Source: UBA11524 sp964542315 (lineage in GTDB: Bacteria > Bacillota > Clostridia > Christensenellales > Aristaeellaceae). Taken from it: a DNA stretch of 64,000 nt. The position numbers and the translations under genes were made by a program. A model generated the notes under the pieces. That model had not been told where the DNA came from. It ran no database searches and saw nothing but the letters and a program-made list of their open reading frames with translations. Position 1 is the stretch's first letter. Every line of letters starts with the position of its first letter. Positions 59,735 through 64,000 of this stretch are shown here, piece by piece. The DNA lies in the NCBI GenBank assembly GCA_964542315.1, contig CAZIUA010000001.1, positions 13,190 through 77,189 on the forward strand, given 5' to 3'.

Positions 59735-60802
59735 ATGTTGAAATTTCCCGACCTGACCAGGCTCAAGGGCATGAAGCTGCCCCGCCGGGTGGATATGGAG
59801 CGGCTGCTGATCGTGGGTGCGGCGGCGCTGGTGGTGGTGCTGGCCCTGCGCGGCGGCGAGGAAACGGCGGACACCATGGTGTACGATACGCCGCCTGTGA
59901 CGCAGCCCGCTTCAGTCACGGCGCAGCAGGCTGACATGGTATCGACCGTGTGCTGGTATGAGGATGGCGATGGCTACCTCGTGCCGGTGACGCGGCAGAT
60001 CCCCATGCAGGACGGCATCGCCAAGGCGACCCTCGCACTGATGGTGGAATCCTCCGAAAATGACCTGGCTGCCGCGCGCATGGGGCTGACCAATGTGATC
60101 CCCGAGGGGGTGAAGATCGACCTGGACATCGCGGGTGGCAAGGCGCGGGTGGATCTGAGCAAGGAGGCGCTCAAATGCGCCGATGCCGAGGAGGAATTGC
60201 TGATGGTGCAGGGCGTGGCCGCGGCGCTCTGCGGCTTTGACACGGTGGAGGAGGTCAGCTTCCTCTTTGACGGTCAGAAGCGTTCCAAGCTGACCCATGG
60301 CACGGATGTATCCGGCGTGTTCACGGCGGATTCGGTGAATGTGGAGTCGGTGTCGGTCTTTGCGGACAGCGGAAATGCATCCGCCGTGCAGCTGTATTTC
60401 CCCTCGGCCAGCGGACGCATGCTCGTGCCGGTGACGCGCACGGTGTTCTCGCCCGATGACATCGCCACGGCCATCCTGGAATTGGCCAAGGGGCCGAAGA
60501 GCGATTCCGGATTGGAAGGGCCGATCCCCGGCAAATGCGGCGTGAAGTCCGTCAAGGTCAAGGATGGCGTGGCGACCATCGATTTCACCCGTGAATTCGC
60601 CGATGTGGCGCAGCACAGCGACGGCGGACATCAGGCGGTGCAGGCGATCCTCTTTACCGCCAGCCAGTTCCCCGGGGTGAAGAAGGTGTCCATCCTCGTG
60701 GAAGGGCAGCCCTTCCACACAGAGCCGCAGACCGTCTCCACCTTTGTCAACACCGCCGAGGAGGTCATGACACAGTATCCCGGCGTGATTGAGATCGACT
60801 GA
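59735..60802 (+). CDS. Membrane-anchored protein with two GerMN domains
   Basis: 355 residues. Short basic N-terminus, one membrane helix (LLIVGAAALVVVLALRGG, about 24-41), then two GerMN repeats (about 70-200 and 215-345): first with VTRQIPMQDGIAKATLALM and GVKIDLDIAGGKARVDLSKE, second with VTRTVFSPDDIATAILEL and GVKSVKVKDGVATIDFTREF. GerM-type proteins of B. subtilis are lipoproteins needed in sporulation and germination; here a helix replaces the lipobox. The gene suggests a sporulating ancestry, but nearby genes are not spore-specific. Divergent from the MoxR operon. AAGGAGG precedes ATG 59735. Confidence 0.9.
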   Translation: MLKFPDLTRLKGMKLPRRVDMERLLIVGAAALVVVLALRGGEETADTMVYDTPPVTQPASVTAQQADMVSTVCWYEDGDGYLVPVTRQIPMQDGIAKATLALMVESSENDLAAARMGLTNVIPEGVKIDLDIAGGKARVDLSKEALKCADAEEELLMVQGVAAALCGFDTVEEVSFLFDGQKRSKLTHGTDVSGVFTADSVNVESVSVFADSGNASAVQLYFPSASGRMLVPVTRTVFSPDDIATAILELAKGPKSDSGLEGPIPGKCGVKSVKVKDGVATIDFTREFADVAQHSDGGHQAVQAILFTASQFPGVKKVSILVEGQPFHTEPQTVSTFVNTAEEVMTQYPGVIEID

Positions 60803-60811
60803 GGGCAGGGC

Positions 60812-60840
60812 TTGCTTTTCCGGGCGTGATCCGATATAAT
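60812..60840 (+). promoter_or_regulatory. Promoter of rqcH
   Basis: TTGCTT, 17-base spacer, TATAAT, 37 bases before the start codon. Confidence 0.65.
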
Positions 60841-60876
60841 TGTTGGGATCACAAACGCGAAAGGAGGCCCCTTCCC

Positions 60877-62619
60877 ATGCCTATGGACGGCCTCACCCTT
60901 GGTTTTGCAGCCCGCGAGATCGAGCGCTGCCTGCTTGGCGGACGAATCGACAAGGTCACCCAGCCCGAAAAGGATGCGGTGATCCTCCTGATCCGCGCGG
61001 GCAGCACCAATCATAAGCTGCTGCTGTGCGCATCGCCCAACAATGCGCGCATGCACCTCACCACACAGAATTTTTCCAATCCGCTGGAGCCGCCCATGTT
61101 CTGCATGCTCCTTCGCAAGCAGCTGCTGGGCGGCCGCATTGCGGGTGTGAAGCAGATCGGCGGCGACCGCGTCATCCACATCGATGTGGATACGGTGGAC
61201 GAAATGGGCGACCATGTGCTGCGCCGGCTGGTGCTGGAGATCATGGGGCGGCATTCGAACCTGATCCTGGTGGACGGCGAGGGCCGCATTCTGGATGCGG
61301 CGCGCCATGTCGGCCCGGATATGAGCCGCGTCCGCCAGGTGCAGCCCGGTCTGCCCTATCTTCCGCCGCCCGCACAGGAAAAGCTCGCCCCGGAGGATGT
61401 GACGGCACCGGCCCTGCTGGCTGCGCTGGAGAAGGCTGGCGATGTGCCGCTGCATAAGGCCATCGCGGCGAGCATCAGCGGCATGTCCATAGTGGCGGCG
61501 AAGGAATTGGCCTTCCGCGTGCTGCCCCGCGGGACGGACCGCAGCGAGGACCTTCAGGACACCGCCGCGCGCCTGAGCGACCTGCTACAGCGCCTGCCGG
61601 ATATGGCTGATCCGCGCGTGCTGATAGATGAAGGCGGCGATCCGGCGGATGTGTTTGCCTTCCCCTATTTGATGTATCCCGTGGCGCAGCAGGAAAGTGC
61701 TGTGACCGTCAGCGCTGCGCTGGAACGCTACTTCGGCTCGCGCGACCGGCAGGACCGGCTGAACCAGAAGGCGGCCTCCATGGTCAGGATCCTCAAAAAC
61801 CACATCGAGCGCTGTGAAAAGAAGCTCGCCCAGCAGGAGGAGGATCTGTCCAACACCGCCCGGCTGGAGGAGTATCGCCTCATGGGCGAACTCATCAACG
61901 CCAATCTCTGGCAACTGAAAAAGGGACAGACGGAGGCCGTGCTGCCCAATTATTACGACGAAAACGGCGGCACGATGACCGTCCCGATGGATATCCAGCT
62001 CACGCCGGTGCAGAATGCCCAGCGATATTTCAAGAAGTACCAAAAGGCGCGTACCACGCGTGAAATGGCCGCGCAGCAACGGGGATCCACCCTGCAGGAG
62101 CTGACCTATCTGGAGGGGATGCTGCTGGATGTGGGCAAATGCGTGGGCGAGAGCGAACTGGAGGAGATCCGTGCGGAACTGGTCTCCACCGGCTATGTGA
62201 AGAAGACCGCCAACCGCCGCCAGCAGCGCGCGCTGCCGAAGTCCAGGCCGTATCACTACCGCAGCGCGGACGGCATCGACATCTTCGTTGGCAAGAATGC
62301 CGCCCAGAACGAGCGCCTCACCGGTGATGCGCGCCCCAACGAAATGTGGCTCCACGCCAAGGATATGCCCGGTTCCCACGTCATTATCCGCGCGGAAGGC
62401 GAGATCCCCTCCCAGACCATGGCGCAGGCCGCCACCCTCGCCGCGTGGTATTCAAAGGGGCAGCATTCTTCCATGGTGCCCATCGATTACACCCTGCGTC
62501 GTTATGTCAAGAAGATCCCCGGCGGCGCCACCGGCATGGTCACCTACACCAACCAGAAAACGGCGTATATGACCGTCTCCGAGGCGGATGTGAAGCAGAT
62601 CGAGCTGGTGGAGGGCTGA
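60877..62619 (+). CDS. rqcH: Rqc2 homologue RqcH (NFACT family)
   Basis: Binds stalled 50S-peptidyl-tRNA complexes and adds alanine tails that mark the peptide for degradation; older names are FbpA or Fibronectin-binding A. 580 residues. N-terminal NFACT-N domain (about 1-220; MDGLTLGFAAREIERCLLGG, PPMFCMLLRKQLLGGRIAGV, and the functional Asp-Arg of IGGDRVIHID), helix-hairpin, coiled-coil middle (about 290-440), NFACT-R domain (about 460-560; RSADGIDIFVGKNAAQNE, PNEMWLHAKDMPGSHVII). Start ATG 60877 with AAAGGAGG upstream; 60883 is also possible. Confidence 0.95.
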   Translation: MPMDGLTLGFAAREIERCLLGGRIDKVTQPEKDAVILLIRAGSTNHKLLLCASPNNARMHLTTQNFSNPLEPPMFCMLLRKQLLGGRIAGVKQIGGDRVIHIDVDTVDEMGDHVLRRLVLEIMGRHSNLILVDGEGRILDAARHVGPDMSRVRQVQPGLPYLPPPAQEKLAPEDVTAPALLAALEKAGDVPLHKAIAASISGMSIVAAKELAFRVLPRGTDRSEDLQDTAARLSDLLQRLPDMADPRVLIDEGGDPADVFAFPYLMYPVAQQESAVTVSAALERYFGSRDRQDRLNQKAASMVRILKNHIERCEKKLAQQEEDLSNTARLEEYRLMGELINANLWQLKKGQTEAVLPNYYDENGGTMTVPMDIQLTPVQNAQRYFKKYQKARTTREMAAQQRGSTLQELTYLEGMLLDVGKCVGESELEEIRAELVSTGYVKKTANRRQQRALPKSRPYHYRSADGIDIFVGKNAAQNERLTGDARPNEMWLHAKDMPGSHVIIRAEGEIPSQTMAQAATLAAWYSKGQHSSMVPIDYTLRRYVKKIPGGATGMVTYTNQKTAYMTVSEADVKQIELVEG

Positions 62620-62642
62620 GCTGTTCCAACATATGGAAAAGG

Positions 62643-62671
62643 TTGACATTTCTGACAGGGTATGATATAGT
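62643..62671 (+). promoter_or_regulatory. Promoter of the FMN-binding protein gene
   Basis: TTGACA, 17-base spacer, TATAGT, 36 bases before the start codon. Confidence 0.7.
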
Positions 62672-62707
62672 GATAACTAACCCCAAAGAACGAGGAGGAA
62701 CAACCAG

Positions 62708-63850
62708 ATGAAGAAGATCCTTTCCCTGACGGCTGCCATGCTGATGGCTGCATCCGTCGCGTTCGCGGCCGGCAGCTACACCCCCGGCAGCTACACCGAG
62801 ACGGTGGACGGCCACAACGGCACCATCACCCTGACTGTGGTGACCAATGAGGACGCCATCACCGAAATCAAGCTGGGCGAGCATGTGGAGACCCAGGGCC
62901 TGGGCGACGTCGCGATGGACAAGATCATTGCGGACATCGTTGCGGCCAACAGCACCGCGGTGGATTCCGTCACCGGCGCGACCGTTTCTTCCGAAGCGGT
63001 GAAGACCGCTGTCAATGCGGCGCTGGCCCGTGCGGAAAAGGGCGAAGTGGACGCTGTGGTGGAAGAGACCGCCGCTGCTGCCGGCACGCTGACCTTCGCG
63101 GAGCAGTGCGCTGCGGCCGGTGTGGCCTTCACCTATGAGGATCCCAATGCGGATGTGTGGAACTACACCAGCAGCGATCCTTCCGTGGACGTGACCACCC
63201 ATGCCTCCGGCCTGCCCAAGTATGTGGACGAGACCGAAGGCGGCTGCATCAAGACCGTGGCTGACCTGGCGGCGCGTTCTGCGACGAAGTACAAGGTGTA
63301 CTACTGGATCGCGGATGAAAACGGCGCGTCCACCATCGAAGAGGCCGCGAAGCTGGAGAATGCCCAGTATGTGTCCTATCCCTTCCCCAATGACGGCGGC
63401 AAGTACGCGGTGAAGCTGCAGAGCAACAGCATCGGCACCAACACCGTCATCACCATTGACGAGAACGGTCTGCCCTGCGCGGCCATCTTCGGCCTGAGCT
63501 ACAAGATGGACAAGGACGGCAATGTGTATACCTCCAGCGCCATCATGTCCGAGACGGCGACCTACCGCAACATCATGGCCGGCAGCAAGGTCATGATCAG
63601 CTACTACGAGTACAACTTCACCTCCGAGAAGAAGATCGGTGTGGGCACCCGTAATGCGGGCGCGCGCGTCGTGGTGGAGATGGACGAGGAGCTGAGCACC
63701 CTGACCATGAACGACAAGGATGCTGACGGCAATGCCATCAAGATGACCGTGGCGGCGTTCAAGGCGCTGTCTGCGGAGGAGCAGGCGGCCTACAGCGTGC
63801 GCTATGTGACCTTCAAGGCCAAGGTCGTGGAGCTGTACTCTATCGGCTGA
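62708..63850 (+). CDS. Secreted FMN-binding-domain protein with unknown C-terminal domain
   Basis: 380 residues. Signal peptide (LSLTAAMLMAASVAFAAG), then an FMN-binding domain (about 20-115) with DSVTGATVSSEAVKTAV, the S/T-G-A-T flavinylation signature whose last Thr is covalently linked to FMN by ApbE in homologues. The remaining residues (about 140-380) form a beta-rich domain I do not recognise. It may relay electrons at the cell surface or act as a flavin-dependent reductase. AGGAGG lies 8 bases before ATG 62708. No ApbE gene is in the window. It is followed by a strong terminator and element copy C. Confidence 0.87.
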   Translation: MKKILSLTAAMLMAASVAFAAGSYTPGSYTETVDGHNGTITLTVVTNEDAITEIKLGEHVETQGLGDVAMDKIIADIVAANSTAVDSVTGATVSSEAVKTAVNAALARAEKGEVDAVVEETAAAAGTLTFAEQCAAAGVAFTYEDPNADVWNYTSSDPSVDVTTHASGLPKYVDETEGGCIKTVADLAARSATKYKVYYWIADENGASTIEEAAKLENAQYVSYPFPNDGGKYAVKLQSNSIGTNTVITIDENGLPCAAIFGLSYKMDKDGNVYTSSAIMSETATYRNIMAGSKVMISYYEYNFTSEKKIGVGTRNAGARVVVEMDEELSTLTMNDKDADGNAIKMTVAAFKALSAEEQAAYSVRYVTFKAKVVELYSIG

Positions 63851-63869
63851 TCACCCCGAACACACAAAC

Positions 63870-63899
63870 AGGCGATCCGGATGCATGTCCGGATCGCCT
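63870..63899 (+). terminator. Terminator of the FMN-binding protein gene
   Basis: AGGCGATCCGGA/TCCGGATCGCCT, a perfect 12-bp stem with 6-base loop, 19 bases after the stop, directly before element copy C. Confidence 0.75.
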
Positions 63900-63905
63900 C
63901 AGCAT

Positions 63906-64000
63906 GTCAAAAAAGTGGCGAAAGCCACTTTTTTGAGTTTTTGCACTCCGTCACTGTCAGGGCTACAGGTAGCCCTGACGGCCGTTCCTCCGTGTAATGA
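63906..64000 (+). repeat. Multi-hairpin intergenic element, copy C, cut by window end
   Basis: Same orientation as copy B: H1 (GTGGC-GAAA-GCCAC with A6/T6 arms), two extra T after it, then GCACTCCGTCACTGTCAGGG, H2 as a perfect 10-bp stem GTCAGGGCTA/TAGCCCTGAC, and the start of H3 (GGCCGTTCCTCCGTGTAA). The rest is outside the window. Confidence 0.78.

Noticed and set aside
1..64000. CRISPR arrays, tRNA/rRNA genes, prophage or transposase genes
   Set aside because: None seen on either strand; the only dispersed repeats are the hairpin element and short intergenic units, which are not regularly spaced arrays.

Overview
The window looks like chromosomal DNA from an anaerobic, fermentative, plant-fibre-degrading Firmicute of the class Clostridia. 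GC content is high by eye. Supporting signs are strong AGGAGG ribosome binding sites, Bacillota-type regulatory sites (CIRCE, a B. subtilis-like LexA box, a Rex box), AdhE and [FeFe] hydrogenases, GerMN and RqcH proteins, and many glycoside hydrolases. A gut or rumen Christensenellales/Aristaeella-like lineage is a guess from gene content. No tRNA, rRNA, CRISPR array, transposase or phage gene was found.

Layout. (1) 1-4118: three cytoplasmic carbohydrate enzymes (partial GH35 beta-galactosidase, GH43, heparinase II/III-like). (2) 4198-6072: dnaA with a promoter and DnaA boxes upstream, a possible origin, but no dnaN or rpmH beside it. (3) 6073-11177: a hypothetical protein, a lone zinc-binding protein, a 680-bp repeat-rich gap, a secreted thioredoxin-like protein, a lipoprotein and a LysR regulator. 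(4) 11323-20485: a redox/hydrogen island of Rex box, rex, adhE and an APH-like kinase, then two thioredoxin-like [2Fe-2S] proteins, a PAS-containing sensory [FeFe] hydrogenase, a PP2C/SpoIIE phosphatase and a group-B-like [FeFe] hydrogenase. (5) 20491-22495: LexA-boxed Y-family polymerase plus YolD. (6) 22856-29352: L-rhamnose operon rhaM-rhaB-rhaA-rhaD, divergent from a GH112 phosphorylase that probably acts on galactosyl-rhamnose. (7) 29667-33141: CIRCE-controlled htpG, then GH27 alpha-galactosidase with a small zinc-ribbon protein. (8) 33383-47926: a likely nine-gene operon of secreted arabinanase, two complete sugar importers lacking an ATPase, an NHL-propeller/Yip1 membrane protein and a DUF5696 protein. 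(9) 48060-53223: XRE regulator, secreted and cytoplasmic GH51 arabinofuranosidases, GH10 xylanase. (10) 53330-54990: two-gene sufC-sufB. (11) 55126-59584: MoxR-DUF58-transglutaminase operon. (12) 59735-63850: GerMN protein, RqcH and a secreted FMN-binding-domain protein.

The sugar loci fit together as pectin/arabinoxylan use. Secreted arabinanase, xylanase and arabinofuranosidase cut polymers, importers take up oligomers, and cytoplasmic GH43, GH51, GH35, GH27, GH112 and the rhamnose pathway finish the job. Reducing equivalents leave through AdhE and hydrogenase under Rex, with HydS/PP2C as a probable hydrogen-sensing branch.

The two most unusual items are a roughly 205-nt noncoding element present three times, with five conserved consecutive hairpins, always directly downstream of a gene's terminator in the same orientation (22588-22792, 29416-29621, 63906-64000), and the dual-importer/NHL-Yip1/DUF5696 operon. 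All calls come from reading the sequence and recalled family knowledge; no database search was run.
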